Shown here in pieces: positions 1 to 5,348 of a DNA stretch of 5,348 nt. The number at the start of each line of letters is the position of its first letter. Within the stretch, counting starts at the first letter, position 1. The DNA lies in contig JAJYJD010000257.1 in NCBI GenBank assembly GCA_021789755.1, positions 1 through 5,348 on the forward strand, given 5' to 3'. The position numbers and the translations under genes are program-made. The notes below the pieces were generated by a model. That model saw only the letters and a program-made list of their open reading frames with translations. It was not told the origin of the DNA and searched no databases. The stretch is from Bacteroidota bacterium. GTDB taxonomy: Bacteria; Bacteroidota; Ignavibacteria; Kryptoniales; JAKASW01.

Positions 1-705
1 AGAATACAGGCCTCTGGCGACGCGCAGGCCGAGCCTGAGGTCATCCGAAAACCTGTATCCGGCGTAAAGCGAGAAGAAGTTTCCGGTGTTGTGCATGTTG
101 TCCTCTCCGGACGACACGGTCGTTATTGGTATGGTCGAACTGCTCGCCAGCGCCCTGCCGTTGTAGTCATAACCGGGATAAGATTGATATATATCGAACG
201 GCACGGCGTAGTATTTCGAATCCTGCATGATCGCCTGGTACGTCAGTCCTACAAAGAGCCCGGGTAAGGCGGACGGAAGCGGCTTAGTGAGGAAGGCGGC
301 GGAGAAGATCGGTTCGATGATCGGACGAGAGTTGACATAGTAGTACGGAAAAATCACACTTTGCGACACCGGCACTGCACCGCCGTTGTAGTACGGATAA
401 AAGGGCTGGTAGAAGGTCGCAGTTTGCCGATATGAGCGGAAGTCAATGTAAAGGTGATTGTATCCCGCGGTATCGGCGCTGAATAAGGCGGGGTTGACCT
501 GCAAATTCAGAAGCGGATCATCGATGAGCCCGGGGGTCGCGAGAGCGAAAGATCCGATCCCGTATGGGCTGATGTAGCTCGGCTGGAAGAAGAGTGTGTT
601 CTGTTCGAACGATTTTTCGAGAGACCGCTCGCCGTAATATTGCGCGAACGAGTCCCCGGCCGAGAGAAGAATCAGGCAAAGAATGAAGCGAAGTCCCTTT
701 TTCAT
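1..705 (-). CDS. Exported protein, probably outer membrane, function unknown; 3' end outside window
   Basis: The frame is open from an ATG at 705-703 to the left edge: 235 codons with no stop, so the C-terminus is missing. An AGGAGG ribosome binding site lies 5 bases before the ATG and decides the start. Residues 1-22 (MKKGLRFILCLILLSAGDSFAQ) form a typical signal peptide: two lysines, a hydrophobic core and probable cleavage after SFA. The mature part is rich in Tyr, Phe, Pro and Ser (for example FYQPFYPYYNGG near residue 105) and contains DDPLLNLQVNPALF near residue 62. That kind of 'NPA' phrase is common in outer-membrane beta-barrel-like proteins of Bacteroidota and Ignavibacteria. The last visible residues (NFFSLYAGYRFSDDLRLGLRVARG) alternate like barrel strands. 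Export is well supported; outer-membrane location is inferred; function is unknown. It follows the receptor gene in the same orientation after a 344-base gap, so co-transcription is uncertain. Confidence 0.8.
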   Translation of the reverse strand, partial: MKKGLRFILCLILLSAGDSFAQYYGERSLEKSFEQNTLFFQPSYISPYGIGSFALATPGLIDDPLLNLQVNPALFSADTAGYNHLYIDFRSYRQTATFYQPFYPYYNGGAVPVSQSVIFPYYYVNSRPIIEPIFSAAFLTKPLPSALPGLFVGLTYQAIMQDSKYYAVPFDIYQSYPGYDYNGRALASSSTIPITTVSSGEDNMHNTGNFFSLYAGYRFSDDLRLGLRVARGLYS

Positions 706-710
706 ATCAT

Positions 711-717
711 CCTCCTG
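711..717 (-). promoter_or_regulatory. Ribosome binding site of the partial exported-protein gene
   Basis: On the minus strand the sequence reads ACAGGAGGATGATATG. The AGGAGG core is a near-perfect anti-16S match, 5 bases from the ATG at 705. Another ATG at 710-708 is out of frame and meets a stop after two codons, so it is not the start. Confidence 0.75.
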
Positions 718-840
718 TAAACTGCTCGCAAACGTTTCTCTATCCAGGTGGCAAAACCCTGCACGCCGCGGGGCGCAACTGGTTCGCAGTAATATATGGC
801 ATATGGTTCAAAAGAAAAGCATGTCTGACGGGACCCACGG

Positions 841-928
841 GGATTTAACCGCAGACGACACGGAGGAAACGCAAAGGAGGTAATCAATTCCTCCGTGCCA
901 CTCCGTGTGTATCGAAGTCCTTAAATCC
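841..928. repeat. Imperfect inverted-repeat element, 88 bases, likely a dispersed intergenic repeat
   Basis: The outer ends are a perfect 8-base inverted pair: GGATTTAA at 841-848 and TTAAATCC at 921-928. Inside lies a perfect 10-base inverted pair: CACGGAGGAA at 859-868 and TTCCTCCGTG at 888-897. The right arm repeats CTCCGTG at 891-897 and 901-907, a 10-base period. The text 'TTAACCGCAGA..ACACGGAGGAA' resembles the 'accgcagag-acacggagg' type of intergenic repeat seen in many bacterial genomes, here degenerate. Symmetry is seen directly; membership of a dispersed family is from recall and needs a genome-wide search. It encodes nothing, and any transcript could fold into a long imperfect hairpin. 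Confidence 0.6.
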
Positions 929-969
929 GATGCCTTGCGTACCCCTGCGGTAATTCTCTTTCAATTAGC

Positions 970-996
970 CTCTCCCCGGCCCGATACGGTGGAGAG
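970..996 (-). other. Stem-loop downstream of the receptor gene, possible 3'-end or weak terminator
   Basis: CTCTCCCCG (970-978) can pair with CGG-T-GGAGAG (987-996) to form a nine-pair stem with one bulged T and an 8-base loop. It begins 53 bases past the receptor stop codon. No run of T follows on either strand, so it does not meet the intrinsic-terminator pattern. It could protect the 3' end of the receptor mRNA or have no role. Confidence 0.3.
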
Positions 997-1049
997 TATA
1001 AGGAAAGCGCTAATCCATCACTAATACGAAGGGAGATTCTTCTGCAGTT

Positions 1050-3374
1050 TCAAAACATCAGGTCGTAATTCAACCTGAAACCTCGTCCGGGCATCGGGAT
1101 GAAGTCTTTGATAACCGACAGGTTGTCACGATACACCTGGTCAAGCAGGTTGTCGCAATGGATGCTGATGTCGTTGACCAGACCTCCGGAGATAAGCCTT
1201 ACTCCGAAACCGATGTTTACGACGCCGTAACCGGCGGTATAAGTATCGCCCTGGCCAAGTCGGGTCTGACTCGCCGCAAGGCGCCATTCAACTATCCCGG
1301 AATATGTCGCATCCTGGTACGTCAGTTTCAAGAAGCCGTGGAGCGGAGGAATAAAAGGAAGGGGCTCATTATTCTTCGTGTCCTGGGCATTGACATAACT
1401 TGCACTCGCTTCGAACGCGATATTGTCGGCGGGCTCGACGGTAGCCATCGCTTCGAAGCCGTAAAGACGGGCGTCCGTCGCCGAGAACTGCCGCACCGGG
1501 AGGTTCTGTACGGTATCGCCTGTGAGATGAGCATAGATGTAATTGCCGATGAAGTTGACATACGGAGTGAGCTCGAACGACGTGTTCGTGAAGTGACCCT
1601 TCAGCGACGCATCGATGCCGAAGGCCGTCTCCGGATTGAGGTTAGCATTGCCTATCGAGTAAGTATTGCTGGCGGCATCCGCTCCTTGCGCAAAGAGTTC
1701 CTGCACCGTCGGAGCTCTGAACGAACGGCCGATGCTCAGCGACGCACTCATATCGCGGGAAAGGTACTGCACCGCGCCTAGCGAGGCTGTGAACGCGTTG
1801 TGCGAACGGGTCACGTCCAGCGTGCGGAAGAGAGAATCCTGCGAGGCGGCATAAGGCTGCGTGTGAATGTTATTGTAGTCGTACCTGACCGCGCCCTGCA
1901 GCCGCGTGTCCCGGCTCAGCAGATACTCCTCATAAATATATCCGGCAAATCCGGATGTAACGGAGTTCGGACCGAGAGGCTGGTCGCCTTCTATCCGGAG
2001 GTGGTCGACTTCCGTCCAGAGCCCGACAGTTCCGCGGACTGGTCCAAACTGCGGATGCATAAGTTGCAGCGTCGCGTTAAATGTTTGCTTGTGAAAGAAA
2101 TTAGCCCGTGGATTGGATACGCCCGTGGAGTCCTGCTGCGTCGGATATTCTGAATGATCGTAATCGATAAAGTCGGCGTTGAGCCTCACCTGCTTGACCG
2201 CCGAGCCATCGACGGCCCACAGCCCGCGAAGCTCCACAAGGTTCTTCTTCTGTTCGATCAGCGAAGTTGTCGGCGGGTCGTGCAGCCAGTCGGAATTCGG
2301 AGGCGTTCCCGGAACGCCGTACGTCATTTCGAAATGCCGGTACCCTGCGCCGATCATTCCAAAATCTCCCTGGTATGAATATCCGGCGCCTTCCTGCTGT
2401 GAATGAGCGAACGACTGTGGCATCCGGCTAAGCTCGAAATAATCGATGCCGTCGAAATAGCTTCCCTTCGGGATGCGAGTATCCTGCGAATGGGATCCTC
2501 CTGCCGAAATACTCAGAGCACTCCCGCCGCTGCTGTATACGCCATCGAAGTATCCCGAGTACAGATCGCTTACCGTGTTCCCTGCCATTGAGACTGTACC
2601 GGAAAAAGGTCTGGTTGAAGCTGTAGGAATTGTGTTCGTGATTATGTTTATGAGGCCGCCTATTGCATTGGGCCCGTACATGATACTCGCCGGGCCTCTG
2701 ACCACGTCGATCTGCGCAATGCTCAGGGGAAGAATCGGTACCGCATGCGCAGGGTCGTATGTGGACACGTCTCCCATCCGAAGGCCGTCCTGTAGAACAA
2801 GCACTTCGTTGTCTGAAAGCCCGCGTACCATGGGCCGTGAAGGCGCCGCGCCGTTGTACCTGACGCTTACACCGGGCATGTCGGAGATCTCCTGCGCAAA
2901 GCTCTCTCCTGCACTGTTGTACAGCTGTTCTCTCGACATCGATTCGGCAGGTTGGTACTGTTCATCGGCCGGCCTGGCGAAAGGAGACGCCGAGACCACA
3001 ACTTCTTCGGAAAGGATGGCCGACTGTTTCAAAGAAAATGACACCTTCACCGGTGCGCTGCGGATGTCAATTTCCTTCGTCCCGGAAGCATAGCCGATGC
3101 ATCTGACGAAAACCTTGTACTCGCCGGTCGGCACCTCCGGGAAAGAGAAATTTCCGCTTTCATCTGTATAGGTCGACCGATCCAGGCCGAGGAGTCGCAC
3201 GGTTGCGCCGACCACAGGCTTGTCTCCGCTTTTGACGGTGCCGCTGACGGTACCTGCACCGGCGCTCGCTGTGTTTTGCGGATCTGGTTGTTGAGCATAG
3301 ACTACGTTTGAAAACTGAGGCGTCACAAAAAAGGCAAACAACAAGAGAAATAGTCTGACGATTTTGGAATTCAT
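1050..3374 (-). CDS. TonB-dependent outer-membrane receptor, ZnuD-like, with N-terminal carboxypeptidase-regulatory-like domain
   Basis: This complete 774-residue gate for TonB-driven uptake of a scarce ligand sits in the outer membrane. A signal peptide covers residues 1-27 (cleavage after VYA). A carboxypeptidase-D regulatory-like domain spans about 42-116 (GTVSGTVKSGDKPVVGATV...GNFSFPEVPTGEYKV). A TonB-box-like EEVVVSAS lies at 123-130. The plug covers about 140-250, with PMVRGLSDNEVLVLQDGLR, DPAHAVPILPL, VDVVRGPAS-type and GPNAIGGLINII motifs. The barrel fills about 257-774 and ends in Phe. The DPAHAV phrase, YGVPG (352-356), FRAPTVQELF (552-561), IGNANLNPE (574-582), LPFIPPLHG, and YRDNLS...MPGRGFRL near the C-terminus match the ZnuD-like zinc/haem receptor family as I recall it. 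The usual histidine-rich segment after YGVPG is absent, so zinc is not assured. The ATG at 3374 has a GGAAGG ribosome site 5 bases upstream. It lies downstream of the rpsA terminator, so is probably transcribed separately. Family confident; substrate unknown. Confidence 0.93.
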   Translation of the reverse strand: MNSKIVRLFLLLFAFFVTPQFSNVVYAQQPDPQNTASAGAGTVSGTVKSGDKPVVGATVRLLGLDRSTYTDESGNFSFPEVPTGEYKVFVRCIGYASGTKEIDIRSAPVKVSFSLKQSAILSEEVVVSASPFARPADEQYQPAESMSREQLYNSAGESFAQEISDMPGVSVRYNGAAPSRPMVRGLSDNEVLVLQDGLRMGDVSTYDPAHAVPILPLSIAQIDVVRGPASIMYGPNAIGGLINIITNTIPTASTRPFSGTVSMAGNTVSDLYSGYFDGVYSSGGSALSISAGGSHSQDTRIPKGSYFDGIDYFELSRMPQSFAHSQQEGAGYSYQGDFGMIGAGYRHFEMTYGVPGTPPNSDWLHDPPTTSLIEQKKNLVELRGLWAVDGSAVKQVRLNADFIDYDHSEYPTQQDSTGVSNPRANFFHKQTFNATLQLMHPQFGPVRGTVGLWTEVDHLRIEGDQPLGPNSVTSGFAGYIYEEYLLSRDTRLQGAVRYDYNNIHTQPYAASQDSLFRTLDVTRSHNAFTASLGAVQYLSRDMSASLSIGRSFRAPTVQELFAQGADAASNTYSIGNANLNPETAFGIDASLKGHFTNTSFELTPYVNFIGNYIYAHLTGDTVQNLPVRQFSATDARLYGFEAMATVEPADNIAFEASASYVNAQDTKNNEPLPFIPPLHGFLKLTYQDATYSGIVEWRLAASQTRLGQGDTYTAGYGVVNIGFGVRLISGGLVNDISIHCDNLLDQVYRDNLSVIKDFIPMPGRGFRLNYDLMF

Positions 3375-3379
3375 GATGA

Positions 3380-3385
3380 CCTTCC
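3380..3385 (-). promoter_or_regulatory. Ribosome binding site of the receptor gene
   Basis: GGAAGG on the minus strand, 5 bases before the ATG at 3374. It supports that start, as does the signal peptide that begins directly there. Confidence 0.6.
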
Positions 3386-3441
3386 ACGTTCATTGGGGGG
3401 ATGCTCGAAAGAAATGGTTGAGGTAATGTGCTTGGTAAACA

Positions 3442-3456
3442 AACGAGTTCGTTATA
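3442..3456 (-). promoter_or_regulatory. Weak promoter -10 candidate overlapping a dyad, upstream of the receptor gene
   Basis: On the minus strand TATAAC (3456-3451) resembles a -10 box, about 77 bases before the receptor ATG. It overlaps an inverted repeat, AACGA-AC-TCGTT (3453-3442), which could be an operator. At the expected distance upstream the sequence is TATCCC, which does not resemble a -35 box. No match to the Bacteroidota-type TAnnTTTG element was found. This is a suggestion only. Confidence 0.22.
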
Positions 3457-3549
3457 AAAGACGCATTCGTGCCGGGATAGTTCCGGCGTAAAGGAACGAC
3501 GGTTCTGCTCAAATACACCTGGCCGTTGAGTCAGGCAGAAGTCAATCAC

Positions 3550-3584
3550 AAAAAAAAGCGGCGGACCAGACTTAGATCCGCCGC
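3550..3584 (-). terminator. Intrinsic (Rho-independent) terminator of rpsA
   Basis: On the minus strand GCGGCGGA (3584-3577) pairs perfectly with TCCGCCGC (3565-3558) across an 11-base loop, and eight T follow directly (3557-3550). The stem begins 32 bases past the rpsA stop codon. This is a textbook intrinsic terminator. It should separate rpsA transcription from the receptor gene. Confidence 0.92.
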
Positions 3585-3616
3585 CAAATCATCCTTTGCG
3601 GGATGGAACTTCCGGG

Positions 3617-5348
3617 TTAAGCTTCAGGATTCTCTTGCGGCTTATCTTCGGCCGGGGGGACCTCAGTGGCTTCAACGGTCTCCTTTTGATCCTTTGGCTT
3701 CTTTTCGCCGAGGCGCGGCCTGCGATCGCGCTTCTCGTTCGGGTCGATTCCGTGTGCGACAAGAAAGTCGTGCAGCTGTGGCTGCTCTTTGTCTTTGAAA
3801 TACTCGGAAACGCTCAGGACTATGCGCTTCCCGTCCTTGTCGAATTCGATCACCTTCAGGTTGAGTACTTCACCTGTCGGGAAATGAGCCGAGAAGTTTT
3901 TCAGGTTCACCGGGGACATGTGCGAATGAGGCACGAATCCGTCGACTTCGCCGGGAAGCTCGACGATCGCGCCCTTCTCGATATGGCGCACGATCTTTCC
4001 CTGGACTTCGTTGCCGACTTTGAATTCCTGCTCGAACTTGTCCCACGGGTTCTCAAGCGCCTGCTTGTGACCGAGAGAGATTCTTCTCTGTTCCTTGTCG
4101 ACGGCGAGCACGATGACTTCAATCTCGTCGCCGCGTTTCACGAGCTCGCCAGGATGGCGAATCTTTTTGGTCCACGACAAATCGGAGATGTGGATCAGCC
4201 CGTCTACTCCCGACTCCAGCTCGACGAACACGCCGAAGTTGGTCAGGTTGCGGACGATGCCTTTGTGCCTAGACTCGACAGGATACTTCTCGATTAGCTG
4301 CTCCCACGGATCAGGTTCGAGCTGCTTCAGTCCGAGCGACAGCTTCTTGTTGTCCTTGTCGAGGCTGAGGATGACGGCTTCGACGATCTGTCCCATCGAC
4401 ACCTTCTGCGAGGGATGTTTTACATGTTCAGTCCAGCTCATTTCCGAAATATGTATGAGGCCTTCGATTCCTTTCTCGATTTCGACAAAGGCGCCGTACT
4501 CGGTCAGGGACACGACCTTTCCGTTTGCTTTCTGTCCGACCTGGTATTTGTCTTCTATATTCTTCCACGGTTCCGGCTGAAGCGCCTTCATCGACAGGGA
4601 AATGCGCTTCTTTTCCTCGTCGAAGTCCGTCACGACAACCTGAATCTTCTGGTCCAATTTCACAATTTCAGAAGGGTGATTGACTCTTCCCCAGGAGAGA
4701 TCCGTTATATGTATCAGCCCGTCGACGCCTCCGAGGTCGACGAAGACGCCGAATTCGGTGATCGCCTTGACCGAGCCTTCGAGGATGAGGCCCTTCTCCA
4801 GTTTCGAGAGGATTCGTTTTCTCTGTTCCTCGAGTTCGGCCTCGAGCAGTGCCTTGTGGCTGACGACGACGTTCTCGGCTGCTTCGTTGATTTTCACAAC
4901 CCTGAAGTCCATCGTCCTTCCGACGTACGCATCGAAATCACGGACCGGTCTGACGTCGACCTGCGATCCCGGGAGGAACGACTCCAGGCCCATCAGGTTG
5001 ACCATGAGTCCGCCCTTCACGCGGCGCAAAACAGTTCCCTGCAGCACGGTCTGATTGTCGTGGGCACTGACTATTCGATCCCAGATTCTGATGAAATCCG
5101 CGCGTCGTCTCGATAGGACGACCTGTCCGTCCTGGTCTTCAACACTTTCAAGATATACTTCTACTTCATCTCCAGCTTTGAGTTCATTTAGATTCGGGAA
5201 CTCAATTTTCGGCACGAGTCCAGAAGATTTGAATCCTATGTCTACAATGACGTCGTTTTCGGTCAATCCTATTATGCGGCCCCTGACAATTTCGCCTGCG
5301 TCGAACTGCTTCAGGCTCTTGTCGTAAAGGTCCACCATTTCCTTCAGT
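3617..5348 (-). CDS. rpsA: 30S ribosomal protein S1, 5' end probably outside window
   Basis: S1 binds mRNA and helps the 30S subunit start translation on structured or weakly led messages. From the Met at 5338 there are 573 residues, ending at TAA 3617-3619. Six S1 RNA-binding domains are visible at about 15-79, 97-163, 184-252, 269-338, 356-425 and 442-511. Signatures include FLPGSQVDVRPVRD (121-134) and repeated GVDGLIHI-D/E-LSW with HPSE/HPSQ/HPGE in domains 3-5. Domains 1, 2 and 6 are more divergent, as in E. coli S1 (557 residues). A charged, Lys/Glu/Pro-rich tail follows from about 512, as in many Bacteroidota-group S1 proteins. The frame stays open upstream of Met 5338 (Leu-Lys-Glu to the edge). 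The only purine-rich stretch, GAAGGA, is too near that ATG to serve well. The true start is therefore probably outside the window, giving an N-terminal extension. Identity is certain. Confidence 0.97.
   Translation of the reverse strand, partial: LKEMVDLYDKSLKQFDAGEIVRGRIIGLTENDVIVDIGFKSSGLVPKIEFPNLNELKAGDEVEVYLESVEDQDGQVVLSRRRADFIRIWDRIVSAHDNQTVLQGTVLRRVKGGLMVNLMGLESFLPGSQVDVRPVRDFDAYVGRTMDFRVVKINEAAENVVVSHKALLEAELEEQRKRILSKLEKGLILEGSVKAITEFGVFVDLGGVDGLIHITDLSWGRVNHPSEIVKLDQKIQVVVTDFDEEKKRISLSMKALQPEPWKNIEDKYQVGQKANGKVVSLTEYGAFVEIEKGIEGLIHISEMSWTEHVKHPSQKVSMGQIVEAVILSLDKDNKKLSLGLKQLEPDPWEQLIEKYPVESRHKGIVRNLTNFGVFVELESGVDGLIHISDLSWTKKIRHPGELVKRGDEIEVIVLAVDKEQRRISLGHKQALENPWDKFEQEFKVGNEVQGKIVRHIEKGAIVELPGEVDGFVPHSHMSPVNLKNFSAHFPTGEVLNLKVIEFDKDGKRIVLSVSEYFKDKEQPQLHDFLVAHGIDPNEKRDRRPRLGEKKPKDQKETVEATEVPPAEDKPQENPEA

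Larger units (their letters stand above)
706..1049. other. Intergenic region between receptor gene and partial exported-protein gene
   Basis: These 344 bases contain no convincing gene. They hold a stem-loop (970-996) downstream of the receptor stop, an 88-base inverted-repeat element (841-928), a small GC-rich hairpin (760-777), and the ribosome binding site of the next gene. Short open frames cross the region on both strands (a 66-codon one on plus, a 61-codon TTG-started one on minus), but they run through the repeat and have no recognisable protein character. No clear promoter for the downstream gene was found by eye. Confidence 0.7.
3375..3549. other. Leader region of the receptor gene
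   Basis: Between the rpsA terminator and the receptor start there are 175 bases without a gene. They hold the receptor's ribosome binding site, the weak promoter candidate with its dyad, and a small hairpin (GCCGG 3471-3475 with CCGGC 3483-3487, loop of 7). No known riboswitch fold (cobalamin, TPP or other) was recognised by eye. Metal or ligand control of the receptor, if present, would have to act here. Confidence 0.5.

Noticed and set aside
760..777. GC-rich hairpin followed by four T on the minus strand, as a terminator of the receptor gene
   Set aside because: The stem needs a bulge, the T run is only four bases, and it lies more than 270 bases past the receptor stop, so support is too weak.
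794..804. Short palindrome ATATG-G-CATAT as an operator
   Set aside because: Five-base AT-rich arms are expected by chance, and no promoter elements sit around it.
683..883. 66-codon plus-strand frame across the left intergenic region
   Set aside because: It overlaps the signal-peptide region of the real gene antisense, then runs into the repeat; no ribosome site was seen.
702..887. 61-codon minus-strand frame whose stop overlaps the ATG of the partial exported-protein gene
   Set aside because: The stop-start overlap looks like translational coupling, but the frame starts at TTG inside the inverted-repeat element and the protein is Arg/Pro-rich without a family signature.
1158..3093. Plus-strand open frames opposite the receptor gene (up to about 207 codons)
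   Set aside because: They are antisense shadows of a well-supported TonB-dependent receptor, with no domain or start signals of their own.
3596..5116. Long plus-strand open frames opposite rpsA (233 codons at 3596-4297 and at 4415-5116)
   Set aside because: They mirror the strongly conserved S1 frame, lack ribosome sites and recognisable protein features, and arise from the codon bias of rpsA.

Overview
The window holds three genes, all on the minus strand. Read in transcription order they are rpsA (30S ribosomal protein S1, cut by the right edge), a complete TonB-dependent outer-membrane receptor, and the N-terminal part of an unrecognised exported protein, probably an outer-membrane protein, cut by the left edge. 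The bases are moderately GC-rich. The receptor has a carboxypeptidase-regulatory-like domain in front of its plug, and S1 has six S1 domains and a charged low-complexity tail. Together these point to a member of the Bacteroidota/Chlorobi/Ignavibacteria group. The exact lineage cannot be fixed from this sequence.

Layout, right to left (5' to 3' on the minus strand): rpsA occupies 5348-3617 and ends in a clear intrinsic terminator at 3550-3584. A spacer of about 240 bases follows, with a weak promoter candidate and a short dyad. The receptor gene runs 3374-1050. A 344-base spacer (706-1049) carries a stem-loop near the receptor's 3' end and an 88-base imperfect inverted-repeat element (841-928) that looks like a dispersed intergenic repeat. 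The partial gene then starts at 705 behind a strong AGGAGG ribosome binding site.

The S1 gene is housekeeping and is separated from the receptor by a terminator, so the receptor is probably its own transcription unit. Across plug and barrel the receptor resembles the ZnuD-like (zinc/haem) TonB-dependent receptors, but lacks the histidine-rich stretch often seen after the conserved YGVPG motif. Its substrate is therefore open. No transporter, regulator or TonB gene lies beside it to help. The third gene may also act in the outer membrane, but nothing shows that the two work together.

I see no mobile element with a transposase, no CRISPR array, no tRNA or rRNA, and no evidence of a new multi-gene system. 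The most interesting items are the altered metal-loop region of the receptor and the inverted-repeat element.
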